From assembly GCA_949840345.1 (NCBI GenBank), contig CATKWX010000006.1, positions 1 to 64,000 on the forward strand: a stretch of 64,000 nt of DNA, given 5' to 3'. The position numbers and the translations under genes are program-made. This DNA comes from an uncultured Eubacteriales bacterium (GTDB lineage Bacteria > Bacillota > Clostridia > TANB77 > CAG-508). Positions 1 to 10,383 of this stretch are shown one piece after another. Numbering within the stretch: the stretch's first letter is position 1; each line of letters begins with the position of its first letter. Below the pieces are notes generated by a model, which worked only from the letters and a program-made list of their open reading frames with translations, was not told the origin of the DNA and searched no databases.

Positions 1-206
1 ACATCACCATCATCATATAATTTTTTTAATTGTCTTAGTCTTTTTTCCTCTGTACTTTCATTAATAATAATTTTTTCTAAAAAATTATTATTATGTTTTA
101 TTTCATTTACTATATTCTTTTCCTTTTTTCTAAAGAGAAATCTTTTGAAGAATTTTTTTATTTTTGAGAACATTGTTTCATGATATTCAATTAATTCCTT
201 ATTCAT
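1..206 (-). CDS. hypothetical protein, C-terminus beyond window
   Basis: Open frame MNKELIEYHETMFSKIKKFFKRFLFRKKEKNIVNEIKHNNN...; ATG at 206 overlaps the stop of the upstream gene (ATGA). Confidence 0.6.
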   Translation of the reverse strand, partial: MNKELIEYHETMFSKIKKFFKRFLFRKKEKNIVNEIKHNNNFLEKIIINESTEEKRLRQLKKLYDDGD

Positions 207-2297
207 CTTTCGTTTTCTCCTTTTTTCATTTGATTAGCTTCTATTTCTAGATCTTTTGCTTTGCTATTTCTAATTCTTTCTTCTTCTGCTATTTTTCTTT
301 TATTCCTTAATTGTTCTAATTTTTGATTTCTTTTTAAAGTATCTAACACTTCTTTTAATGATGCAAGTTTTATTCTTCCTTCTTCACTTTTGTCTTTTTC
401 AATTTTCTCTAATACTTCTTGGTTTGTAATTTTTTTAGCTAATCCCAAAGCACACGATATTCCTATCATACCACAAAAGTCAGAATATTCCTTCGGATTT
501 ATGTTCTGCCTATTGGGTTGAATTATATAGCTTTCTAGTTTTTCTCCATCTTTATCTTCTTTCTTTTCTTTTGCTTCATCATATTTCTTTTCAGCTTCAA
601 TTGGCAACATCATTATATAATCATCTATATCTTTAATTGGTGCTAAGTAATATTTCTCAAGGTTATAATCATCAAAGGATGTCGACATTTGCTCATTAAT
701 TAATCCATCTACATTTGTTAAATCAAGAGAATAATATTCATTATCAATCTCTATTAAATTCCATGTATGGTTTATTGAAGTAATTCTATTAGATCTTATT
801 CCTGCTTCATTAAACAAATTTTGTGCATAAGTAGTATATCCTTGACATACACCTTTTCCTTCTATTACACTATAATATAGACACTCTCCCCATCCTTTCA
901 TATTTCTTTCATATGATTTCTCTCCAATATCAAGTAAATCAAAATCGTATTCCATATTACTTACAATATATTCACTTAAAGCTTTTATTTTTTCTTCTTC
1001 GTTCATATCGTTGGTTAGTACATTTGAAACAATCTCTTCTAATTTATGTTTTAATTCTAAACTTTTCTCTGTAAAAGGGTGTTTAATTCCCTGTTCTTCA
1101 CAATATTTTAATAATTCATCAGAACACATACCTGCATTATTAACTTCAAATCCCACTATTCTTTTCAAATTTGGTAATGATTGTACTGTTTCTAATAACA
1201 TTTCAGAGCTAACACATTCTAAGAAGCTAATATTTAAAACTTCAATATTACTTCCATTAATTCCACTTATATCTGATATAATACAATTTGGTCCACGAGT
1301 TAGACTATTATCATTTGAAGGAAATGGAGCTGAAACCATATCTACCCTTTCTTGAAAATTTTTATAAACTAGTCCTTTTATATCATAATATTTGCAAGTT
1401 GGAAGTCCAAATGCTACTTCCTTTAAATTAGTAAGTCCCTTTAATCCATCTAAATTTGTTTCTTGAGAATCTCCTACAATTGATACTATTTCCAACTTTG
1501 GACAATTTGTAAAATCAAATCTATCAATATAACTAAAACCATTTTGTCCATCAATAATAATATTCTTTAATGAGTTAGAATTTATTGAAATTATCTCTTC
1601 CTCTAGAAAGCAAAGATTAGGGGATGTCAATATTAGTGTTTCTAAATTTGGCATATCATCAAATTCATTTTCTTTTAGAAAATAATCGCAAAGCCATAAT
1701 CTTTTACAAGCATTATAGTCTAAATTAGTAATATTACAATTAATGTCTTCGATATCGCCATGTTTATATTCATTATTTACCAAGCAATTTTTAATTTTTA
1801 ATTCTAATTTTGCGTGATTTTCATAATCTGCATATAACGCGCCAATTACAGACTCATATCCTTTTTCTTTATAATCTTGATATTTTATCTCTGCATGATA
1901 TAAATCTTCTGTAAATTTTGAATCATATATATATAAATTTTCTAATGTCACATCAGATATGTTTAAATCGTATAAAGTTCCTGAAAATTTACTTCCATCA
2001 TATAATTCAATACTAGCATTTGTTCCATCTACTACAATATTTGAAACGAATTTATCAGCTGCTTCATCTAAAGTAATAGTATATGCTTCAAAACCTTCTT
2101 GCAATTCTTCTTTTAATGCTTCTATTTCTTTATCTTCTGTTTCTTCTATCACTTTATTTTCTATTTCTTCTATTGTTTTATTTTCTATTGTAACATTACT
2201 ATATCCTCCGAATTTCTTTTTTGCATCCTGTCAAATTTAATGTCAATAAACCTACAGCCATTAGTGCTTTTATTTTTGCATTACCTTTATATCTCAT
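203..2297 (-). CDS. lipoprotein with leucine-rich-repeat-like region and transglutaminase-like domain; needs +1 shift at CGGA (2207-2210)
   Basis: ORF 203-2152 has no good start; upstream ATG (2297, preceded by GGAGGTAAAAG) encodes MRYKGNAKIKALMAVGLLTLNLTGCKKEI with lipobox LTGC, joined to the long ORF only if CGGA is read as Gly; body contains GKGVCQGYTTYAQNLFNEAGI..HTWNLIEIDNEYYSLD (transglutaminase-like). Confidence 0.8.
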
Positions 2298-2383
2298 CTT
2301 TTACCTCCTAACTTTATAGGAATTTTTCTAATGTTTTTTATTTCATATTTTCTTTATCTTTTCCTCTTCTGGACTATTCCTAT

Positions 2384-2449
2384 TTAACTGATAGAGGCAG
2401 TTGCTAGTCCTATACCACTGGCACCACCAGTTATAATTATGTTTTTCAT
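2384..2449 (-). pseudogene. remnant of short-chain dehydrogenase N-terminus
   Basis: MKNIIITGGASGIGLATASIS* : TGGASGIG Rossmann motif, then stop. Confidence 0.55.
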
Positions 2450-2490
2450 TTTATCTTTCTCCTTCTTCATAAATATTTGTCCTATTATAG

Positions 2491-3393
2491 TTATTTCTGT
2501 GCAAACAATAACATTATTACTCCTATTATTGCAAATACCATTCCTGTTAATATTCGTAACCAATTCTTTTTAAAATCTATTTCTTTAAACATTAATATTC
2601 CTACTAATACTGTCCATACAGCATTTAGTTGAACAATTGTAAATGCTATAGAACCGGGTATATATTTATATGCTAATGTTGAAAAAAATGATGCAAAATA
2701 ATATGTAATTCCTCCAATTATTCCTAAAATATTTTGTTTGCTTTTTATATCCTTCATAAATATAATACTTTTTTCTTTAAACCAAATGTACACTAATGCT
2801 GATATGAACACTGAAGCAGAAAAGTAGACTTGTTGGGCATAAATTAATCCATTATTTGTTGCAAATTTCTGAATTAATGCATTTATTCCAAAGAATATGG
2901 CTGATAATATAGCCCATATTATTCCTTTTTTATCTAGAATTTGTTCTTCCCTTTTCCTAATTGTAAATAACATTGCTGATAATAAAATAAAAATAACTGC
3001 TAGAATTATATATACTACTTTAGTCTGCATAAATTCTGATAAAAAAGTTAATGTTAGAATTGCGCCTACTGGTCCTTGTAAATTTTTCCATTGATTTGAT
3101 CTAGACAAACCTATTTTATCGATAGCACTTAGAAAAAATACTGAACCTATTAACCATAATATTCCACCTAAAGCAGATAATAAAAGTATTGGATTTGCTA
3201 AGTTTTCTAAAGAATTATTTACTGTAATCTTATTTATAATAAACATTATGATTGATACTATAAAAAAACCTAAACCCATAAATAAGCTATATTTTATTGG
3301 TGTTTGTTTTGATAATTTTTTAGGAATAACATATGCTGTAAAAAACAAAGAAGAAATTAAAGCACATATATATCCTGTTATCATATTAATCAT
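2491..3393 (-). CDS. EamA/DMT-type 10-TM transporter
   Basis: 300 aa, repeated hydrophobic halves, DMT-like. Confidence 0.75.
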   Translation of the reverse strand: MINMITGYICALISSLFFTAYVIPKKLSKQTPIKYSLFMGLGFFIVSIIMFIINKITVNNSLENLANPILLLSALGGILWLIGSVFFLSAIDKIGLSRSNQWKNLQGPVGAILTLTFLSEFMQTKVVYIILAVIFILLSAMLFTIRKREEQILDKKGIIWAILSAIFFGINALIQKFATNNGLIYAQQVYFSASVFISALVYIWFKEKSIIFMKDIKSKQNILGIIGGITYYFASFFSTLAYKYIPGSIAFTIVQLNAVWTVLVGILMFKEIDFKKNWLRILTGMVFAIIGVIMLLFAQK

Positions 3394-3407
3394 TCCTTTT
3401 CTGTTTA

Positions 3408-3971
3408 TTATTTTTTCAGATTTTCTCTATCTCTTTTAATTTGTTTAGTATATCTATCCTCTTCTGAAAACACACATCCACAGTATTTTTGCATATATAG
3501 TCCTAATTCTCTAGCTTTTGCTTGACCTTGCCTAAACCCTACTCTAAAGTCTCTATATGTAAATTCTATTTTATATTTATCTGATAATTCCTTGCATAGT
3601 TTTATTATTTCTTCGTGCTTTTGATATGGACTTACTAATAGTGTTGTTGTGAAGCTATCAAATCCATTTTCCTTTGCATATTTTACAGTTTGCTCTAAAC
3701 GAACTCTATAACAATAATTTACACATCTATTATCTAAATCTCCTATAACATTTTTACAAAACTCTCTTAACCCATATTCGTTTTCTTCTATTAGATTTAT
3801 ATTTATCATTTTTGAATATTCTCTTAAAGTATTTAAACGTGCTTCATATTCTTTATATGGATGAATATTAGGGTTATACCAGTATAATGTAGGTTCTATT
3901 CCTTCTTCACGTAATAAATCTATACAATATACACTACAAGGTGCACAGCACGTATGCATCAATAATTTCAT
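3408..3971 (-). CDS. queH: epoxyqueuosine reductase QueH-like (DUF208)
   Basis: MKLLMHTCCAPCSVYCIDLLREEGIEPTLYWYNPNIHPYKEYEAR...; YCGCVFSEEDRY. Confidence 0.88.
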   Translation of the reverse strand: MKLLMHTCCAPCSVYCIDLLREEGIEPTLYWYNPNIHPYKEYEARLNTLREYSKMININLIEENEYGLREFCKNVIGDLDNRCVNYCYRVRLEQTVKYAKENGFDSFTTTLLVSPYQKHEEIIKLCKELSDKYKIEFTYRDFRVGFRQGQAKARELGLYMQKYCGCVFSEEDRYTKQIKRDRENLKK

Positions 3972-5641
3972 TTTATCTTTCTCCTATCTACTACAATATA
4001 AATTGCTATTACAATTAATGTGATAATAGCTATTTTATTTGATATTTTCTCTAACGTAGTTCCAGTGTATCTTACCTTAACTGTTCCGTTTCCATTTATC
4101 TCAGTATTGATAAATCCATTTTCATTCATACTGAATTGTAAGTTTTTTTCTTCACTTATTTCATTTATGAATTTTATATTATATCCTAAATAATATATTC
4201 TCGGTAGTTCAACAACTACTGTATCATTGTTGTTTGTGATTTTAAATTCTAAATCTGGTGTGTTATCATTTAATTTTTCTATATCTGCATTTCCTTCTTT
4301 TATTAAAATATCATTTCCTCTACTATAAAAATAATCTAAATTCTTTGTTGTTCTAAGTGGTAAATATTCTTTTTCCCAGCCCATTCCGAAATAAGACATA
4401 TCTATATTATCTATATCATAATCTATAAACATTTCTCTCATATATGAATATGAAACAGTAATCATATTAAATGCAATAACTATAACTAAACAAATGATTT
4501 TTAATTTTCTTTGTATTATATTCCTTAAAGCAAGTCCTGCTAAAATTGCTACAGCAAAAATTAACATAGACTCTAATCTCCACGCAAACTGTATCATTAG
4601 CATAAATTTAGGTGCTATTTCCCATGGAAATGCACTCATCATAATTAATGATAATAACGCAAATATCCATAACATTTTATAAAACTTTTGCTCTGAATCG
4701 GTTTTAAAAATCTCTTTTCTTTTTCTTATTGTTATTATTGTTAGTGCTAATGCTAATAAATTGAAGTATTGTTTAATAGATAAATATCTTTTTGTTGAAC
4801 TTTGAATTAAAAATTCCCAAGGAAAAAATGTTGCCGACCTAACTAAGCCAGAACTTGTCATTGTTGTTCCTTCAAAAACATAATATTCTCCTATTAATTT
4901 ATGTTCTAGCAAGGAAGCGGTAAATGGTAAGGTTAGCAATAATATTAAAATGCTAGAAAAAGCTAAACTCTTAAAAGTATTTGCAGTAAATACTTTTTTT
5001 CTATATATTAAAAGATAAATACATACAAACATTGTAAAATATACAGACATTACTAAATGTGAATTTATCATTCCTATGTATCCTATTACAAACCATATGT
5101 AAAATCTTTTTTTATTACCTTCAAATAATTCATATAATCCTAAAACTATCATAGGCATAAACATAAATATAAAGCTTTCAGCAAGTGCATCTCTTGTAAA
5201 TGTATCTGCTATTGCATAAGGTGCAGTTATATAAAATATTGCAGAAATTAAAGCTACATATTTGCTTTTAAATACTTTGCTTACTAATTTAAACATCATT
5301 ATAGCAGATATATAATATACTAAAAAATGAATTATTTTTACAGCAAGTACAATATTACCATGTAAAATATATGTTAAACCTGCTGGTATTATATGAGATA
5401 ACTGTGGATAAAAAATGCCAGAACCATATCCATAGTCATTTGCAATTATTGGAAGGATTTTGTCAAATCCGGAATTTCCATCACACATTTTTGTATATAT
5501 TGAGTATATATTACTCATATGGTAATTTGTGTCGTTTCCCTCTATATATTGCGAAGAGGTAAAAAAAGGCATACATATTAAAATTGTTATAAAAAATAAT
5601 ATAATATATTCTTTTTTAGACACTATAATATTTTTGACCAT
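3968..5641 (-). CDS. polytopic membrane protein, YfhO/glycosyltransferase-C-like
   Basis: 557 aa, many TM segments; NDTNYHMSNIY near N-terminus; 4-bp overlap with queH. Confidence 0.6.
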   Translation of the reverse strand: MVKNIIVSKKEYIILFFITILICMPFFTSSQYIEGNDTNYHMSNIYSIYTKMCDGNSGFDKILPIIANDYGYGSGIFYPQLSHIIPAGLTYILHGNIVLAVKIIHFLVYYISAIMMFKLVSKVFKSKYVALISAIFYITAPYAIADTFTRDALAESFIFMFMPMIVLGLYELFEGNKKRFYIWFVIGYIGMINSHLVMSVYFTMFVCIYLLIYRKKVFTANTFKSLAFSSILILLLTLPFTASLLEHKLIGEYYVFEGTTMTSSGLVRSATFFPWEFLIQSSTKRYLSIKQYFNLLALALTIITIRKRKEIFKTDSEQKFYKMLWIFALLSLIMMSAFPWEIAPKFMLMIQFAWRLESMLIFAVAILAGLALRNIIQRKLKIICLVIVIAFNMITVSYSYMREMFIDYDIDNIDMSYFGMGWEKEYLPLRTTKNLDYFYSRGNDILIKEGNADIEKLNDNTPDLEFKITNNNDTVVVELPRIYYLGYNIKFINEISEEKNLQFSMNENGFINTEINGNGTVKVRYTGTTLEKISNKIAIITLIVIAIYIVVDRRKIK

Positions 5642-5651
5642 TTTTATCTCC

Positions 5652-6599
5652 TTAATTCTTACTCACGAATTCTTCTTCAGTTTCTTTTATAATATATATT
5701 GGTCTCTTTTTAACTTCTAAATACGTTTTAGAAATATACTGACCAATTATTCCTATGCAGAATAATTGTATTCCACCTACAAATAGCATTATACAAACCA
5801 TTGAAGGCCAACCTGATACTGGGTCTCCATAAATTAATGTTTTAGCAATTATAAAAATAATCATTAAAAATGCTACAAAACAAAATAATATTCCCATTAT
5901 TGTAGATATAACAAGTGGTGCTGTTGAAAAAGCAATTATACCTTCGATTGAATATTTAAACAACTTCCAAAATGACCATTTTGTTTCTCCAGCAGCTCTT
6001 TCTACATTTTCATATTCTATCCATTTTGTATTAAATCCAACCCATCCAAAAATTCCTTTAGAAAATCTGTTGTATTCTTCCATAGAAATTATTGCATCTA
6101 CCATTTGTCTAGTCATAAGTCTAAAATCTCTTGCTCCATCTACTATTTCTGCTTTTGATATTTTATTTATTAGTTTATAGAATAGCCTTGCAAAAAATGA
6201 ACGTATTGGAGGTTCTCCTTTTCTCGAAACTCTTCTTGTAGCAACGCAGTCATATTCCTTTTTACTTAATGTATCATACATTTCTACTAATAATTTTGGA
6301 GGATCTTGTAAATCTGCATCCATTATTGCTACATAATCTCCTGATGCCTTTTTTAAGCCAGCATACATTGCTGCTTCTTTCCCAAAATTTCTTGAAAATG
6401 ATATATATTTTACTCTTTCATCAGTACTTCTAAATTTCTTAATTACTTCCAATGTTTTATCTTTCGAACCATCATTTACAAATATAAATTCAAATTCAGC
6501 ATTTTTCATTTTATTAGCAACTTTTGTTATTTCTTCGTAAAATAATGGTAATGCTTCTTGTTCATTATAACAAGAAACTACTACAGAAATTTTATCCAT
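5652..6599 (-). CDS. family 2 glycosyltransferase (GtrB/dolichyl-phosphate mannosyltransferase type) with C-terminal TMs
   Basis: MDKISVVVSCYNEQEALPLFYEE..FVNDGSKDKT..DADLQDPP; GAGGAGGAAAAG RBS before ATG 6599. Confidence 0.88.
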   Translation of the reverse strand: MDKISVVVSCYNEQEALPLFYEEITKVANKMKNAEFEFIFVNDGSKDKTLEVIKKFRSTDERVKYISFSRNFGKEAAMYAGLKKASGDYVAIMDADLQDPPKLLVEMYDTLSKKEYDCVATRRVSRKGEPPIRSFFARLFYKLINKISKAEIVDGARDFRLMTRQMVDAIISMEEYNRFSKGIFGWVGFNTKWIEYENVERAAGETKWSFWKLFKYSIEGIIAFSTAPLVISTIMGILFCFVAFLMIIFIIAKTLIYGDPVSGWPSMVCIMLFVGGIQLFCIGIIGQYISKTYLEVKKRPIYIIKETEEEFVSKN

Positions 6600-6778
6600 C
6601 TTTTCCTCCTCAAAATTCGAAGAATTTTGTACTATTAACTCTTCACTATTCATTATTCGCTATTCACTTATGCTTTCTTCGTAGCACGGGTCGTCGGGAA
6701 CGCTGAGCCCTACAAGCCGATTATACCACTGCAAGTGATTATTCATTATTAATCACATTCCTTTCCAAGCTACAAACC

Positions 6779-6903
6779 AAGTTTGAAAAAGAATTAGTAT
6801 AGTACTAGGCATCTTAAATCAAAAAAGCGGAGGCGTACGCTAGTACGTTGAGCATTTTTTGATTTAAGATAACGACGTAATATGCTGATTATTTTTCGAA
6901 CTT
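6779..6903. repeat. ~125-bp structured repeat, copy 1 (MITE/RNA-like)
   Basis: aagtttgaaaaagaattagtata...gacg.aatatgctgattatttttc.aactt shared with 30864-30990; inverted ends; internal palindrome. Confidence 0.8.
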
Positions 6904-7890
6904 AATTCCTAAATGTTTGTATGCAATTGGTGTTGCAACTCTCCCTCTTGGTGTTCTTGCCAAGAAGCCTATTTGCATTAGATATGGCTCGTACACATCT
7001 TCAATTGTTTCTGTTTCTTCTCCTATTGTAGCTGCTAAAGTATCTAACCCAACTGGTCCTCCTGCATAATTTAGAATTATTGATTTTAACATATTTCTAT
7101 CTGTTTCATCTAAACCTAGCTCATCTATTTCTAATCTTTGTAGAGCTACTTTAGCAATATCTAGAGAAATATTTCCATCTCCTAAAACTGCAGCATAATC
7201 TCTAATTCTTTTTAGTAATCTATTAGCAATTCTAGGTGTTCCTCTAGAACGTCTTGCAATTTCTAATGCACCTTGTTCATCTATATTAATATTTAATATT
7301 TTAGCAGACCTTATAACAATTGTTTTTAAATCTTGTTCATTATATAATTCTAGTCTATTTACTATTCCAAATCTATCTCTTAATGGTGTAGTAAGTGAAC
7401 CAGCTTTTGTTGTAGCACCAATTAATGTAAACTTTGGTAAATCTAGTCTAATTGACCTAGCACTTGGGCCTTTCCCTATAATTATATCTAATGAAAAATC
7501 CTCCATTGCAGGATATAATATTTCTTCAATGCTTTTATTTAGTCTATGTATTTCATCTATAAATAAAACATCATTTTCTGAAAGATTCGTTAATAATGCT
7601 GCTAAATCGCCCGGTTTTTCTATTGCTGGTCCTGATGTAATTCTTATATTTGAATTCATTTCATTAGCTATTATATTAGATAATGTTGTTTTTCCAAGAC
7701 CTGGAGGTCCATATAATAAAACATGGTCTAAGGTTTCATTTCTTTTTTTTGCAGACTCTATATAAACCTTCATACTTTCTTTTACTTTAGTTTGTCCAAT
7801 ATATTCGTCTAAAGTTTTCGGTCTTAAACTATTTTCATTTTTTTCCTCAGATTCATCTTGTATTCTTGGAATTAATAAATTCTCATCCAT
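6889..7890 (-). CDS. ruvB: Holliday junction branch migration helicase RuvB
   Basis: [49 protein letters not shown]. Confidence 0.97.
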   Translation of the reverse strand: MDENLLIPRIQDESEEKNENSLRPKTLDEYIGQTKVKESMKVYIESAKKRNETLDHVLLYGPPGLGKTTLSNIIANEMNSNIRITSGPAIEKPGDLAALLTNLSENDVLFIDEIHRLNKSIEEILYPAMEDFSLDIIIGKGPSARSIRLDLPKFTLIGATTKAGSLTTPLRDRFGIVNRLELYNEQDLKTIVIRSAKILNINIDEQGALEIARRSRGTPRIANRLLKRIRDYAAVLGDGNISLDIAKVALQRLEIDELGLDETDRNMLKSIILNYAGGPVGLDTLAATIGEETETIEDVYEPYLMQIGFLARTPRGRVATPIAYKHLGIKFEK

Positions 7891-7967
7891 TATTATTACT
7901 CCTACCTTTACACGGGCACAACTATGTCAACGGGTGGATTAAGGTCTCAACCCATTCACTATCCATA

Positions 7968-8041
7968 GGGCACAGCGGTGTCTGCGGAACGACGAGGGCG
8001 TCGTTCCCTACAGGGTATTCCCTTTAAACGGTGCCCCTACA
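7968..8041. repeat. interspersed palindromic repeat (ggcacagcggtgtc..gcggaacgacgagggcgtcgttccctaca..cggtgcccctaca)
   Basis: Same composite at 23867-23936 and shorter forms elsewhere. Confidence 0.8.
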
Positions 8042-8060
8042 AATCTATTATGACCTTTAT

Positions 8061-8930
8061 TTATTCTTCTAATGCTTTTTGTATCATAGCCATTCTCACA
8101 AACACACCATTTCTCATTTGTTCAAATATTCTAGATTTACTACATTCTACAACATCATCTGCAATTTCCACTCCTCTATTAAATGGTGCAGGATGCATTA
8201 TTATTGCATTATCTCTCACTTTGTTTACTCTTTCCATATTTAAGCCAAAATTTTTATGATATTCCTCTAAAGATAAATGCATAAGTGATTCATGTCTTTC
8301 ATGTTGCACTCTAAGTAGCATAACAATATCTACTTTATTTATAATTTTATCTAATTCAACATAGTTAAACCCTTCTTCTTTAAATTCTTCAGGTCCAGAT
8401 GTATACACAGTCATTCCCAATCTTTCCATTATTTTTATATTAGAATGCGCAACTCTTGAATGCTTTATATCTCCTACAATTACAATTTTTAAACCTTCAA
8501 ATTTTCCAAATTGTCTTTTAATTGTAAGCAAGTCTAGTAATGATTGTGATGGGTGATTTCCTGTTCCATCTCCAGCATTTAATATCGGCGCATTTAGTTT
8601 TCCAACTAATTCATTATAATATGCATTTTGTGTATGCCTTATGACAAATGCATCTACTCCAAGCATATCAAATACTTTTACAGTATCGTACAAAGTTTCT
8701 CCTTTTTTTGTACTTGAATTACTTTCATCAAAATTTATTGTTTTGCAATTTAAATTTAAAGCCGCCTTTTCAAAACTATAGTGAGTTCTTGTAGATGGCT
8801 CAAAAAATAAATTTGCTATAACCTTCTTTCCACCATAATCTAGTTGTTTTCCGTTTGCAAATTCATTTGCACTATCTAAAATTTTATTAACTTCTTCTAC
8901 TGAAAAATCTTCTAAAGACAAAATATTCAT
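8061..8930 (-). CDS. pyrB: aspartate carbamoyltransferase catalytic subunit
   Basis: FFEPSTRTHYSFEKAA; GDGTGNHPSQSLLDLLTI; MHPAPFNRGVEI. Confidence 0.96.
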   Translation of the reverse strand: MNILSLEDFSVEEVNKILDSANEFANGKQLDYGGKKVIANLFFEPSTRTHYSFEKAALNLNCKTINFDESNSSTKKGETLYDTVKVFDMLGVDAFVIRHTQNAYYNELVGKLNAPILNAGDGTGNHPSQSLLDLLTIKRQFGKFEGLKIVIVGDIKHSRVAHSNIKIMERLGMTVYTSGPEEFKEEGFNYVELDKIINKVDIVMLLRVQHERHESLMHLSLEEYHKNFGLNMERVNKVRDNAIIMHPAPFNRGVEIADDVVECSKSRIFEQMRNGVFVRMAMIQKALEE

Positions 8931-9081
8931 TATATACCTCCAAATTAATCACATATAAATATAATTTTCTACAATATTATATTACAAAAGACACATTCTA
9001 ACAAGCATATATTCAAAATTTATAGGTATTTTTTTAGGGCACACCGAAGCGGTGTACCCTTACATTTTTATTTATAGTTCA

Positions 9082-9423
9082 TTAATTTTGTGCCCATCTT
9101 ACAACTTTTATATCTTTGTATGTATCTAAGACCTTCATATATTTATCATAATCTTCTTCCCACAATGCATCTGGAACCTTGTCAAATGCATTAAATATAG
9201 CTTCTGCTTCCATTAAAAATATTAATTGTTGCTGTGGTGATAATTTTTCATATTTTTTTGCAAATAAATATAATTTATCTAACTTTTGGTTTGCTTCTAT
9301 AAAACCATAGAAATCTTTTACTTTGATTCCTGCCATTTTTAATTGCATTATAGCAAATACAACTAATCCAAATATTAAAAATAATAATATATATATTATA
9401 GATAATAGTTCCATATACCTCAC
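9082..9423 (-). CDS. hypothetical protein with N-terminal TM
   Basis: ORF 113 aa, N-terminal hydrophobic helix. Confidence 0.55.
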   Translation of the reverse strand: MRYMELLSIIYILLFLIFGLVVFAIMQLKMAGIKVKDFYGFIEANQKLDKLYLFAKKYEKLSPQQQLIFLMEAEAIFNAFDKVPDALWEEDYDKYMKVLDTYKDIKVVRWAQN

Positions 9424-9484
9424 AACCTTTTCTTAAGTAGTATAGAACTATTATAACATATTCTACATTTTTTGGCAAATTATT

Positions 9485-10360
9485 CTAAAAATTTGGCACA
9501 TATTCCTCTTCGTGTTCGCCTAATTCTTGAATATATCCATTATCTAAATCTAAACTATACAAGTAATTTTCTATTTCCTCATATTCCTTTTTACTTAGTT
9601 TTCTATTAATAGTTTCATCTGTTTTAGCTAAATATGTAGGAAAATATTGTGCCATTACACTTACATAAACACTGTTATCTAGATTATTTTTTATCCATTT
9701 CAAAACCTTTTTTGAATTTTCTATATTATTCGGTATCACTAAATGTCTTATCATTAGCCCTTTTTTCATCATTCCAAATTCGTCTAAAACAGGTGTTCCT
9801 ACTTGGTTGTACATCTCTTGTATTGCACTCGTAGCAGTTTCAAAATAATTATTAATTTTAGAGTATTTATATGCAATATCGTTATAATAATATTTCAAAT
9901 CTGGTAAATATATATCAATATATCCGTTTAAAAGTTTTATTGTTTCTACAGTTTCATATGAATTTGTATTATATACTATTGGTATATGTAATCCGTTTTT
10001 TCTTGCAATTTTTATCGCTTCTATTATCTGATATACGTACATTGTTGGAGTTACTAGGTTGATATTTTCTGCATTTTTCTCTTGTTGTTCTATAAAAATA
10101 TCTGCAAGTTCTTCTACTGTTATATCTCTACCCTTTCCTAATTGACTTATTTCATAATTTTGACAAAACTTGCAACTCAAATTACAGTTAGAAAAAAACA
10201 CTGTTCCAGAACCATTTTTTCCACTTATGCAAGGCTCTTCAAACATATGTAAAGATGAAAGTGCTATTTTTATTTTATCTGTAGATTTACATCTTCCGAC
10301 TTTGTTATTTAATCTATTTACTTTACATCTATGTGCACAAAGTGTGCAATTATCTAGCAT
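9485..10360 (-). CDS. radical SAM protein, pyruvate-formate-lyase-activase-like
   Basis: FFSNCNLSCKFCQNYEISQ; CTLCAHRCKVNR. Confidence 0.85.
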   Translation of the reverse strand: MLDNCTLCAHRCKVNRLNNKVGRCKSTDKIKIALSSLHMFEEPCISGKNGSGTVFFSNCNLSCKFCQNYEISQLGKGRDITVEELADIFIEQQEKNAENINLVTPTMYVYQIIEAIKIARKNGLHIPIVYNTNSYETVETIKLLNGYIDIYLPDLKYYYNDIAYKYSKINNYFETATSAIQEMYNQVGTPVLDEFGMMKKGLMIRHLVIPNNIENSKKVLKWIKNNLDNSVYVSVMAQYFPTYLAKTDETINRKLSKKEYEEIENYLYSLDLDNGYIQELGEHEEEYVPNF

Positions 10361-10383
10361 TTTATCCCCCTACCCAATAATAA

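Noticed and set aside
1011-1355. Antisense ORFs in the ORF track (here and throughout)
   Set aside because: They overlap well-supported genes on the opposite strand and have no coding features; AT-rich antisense openness.
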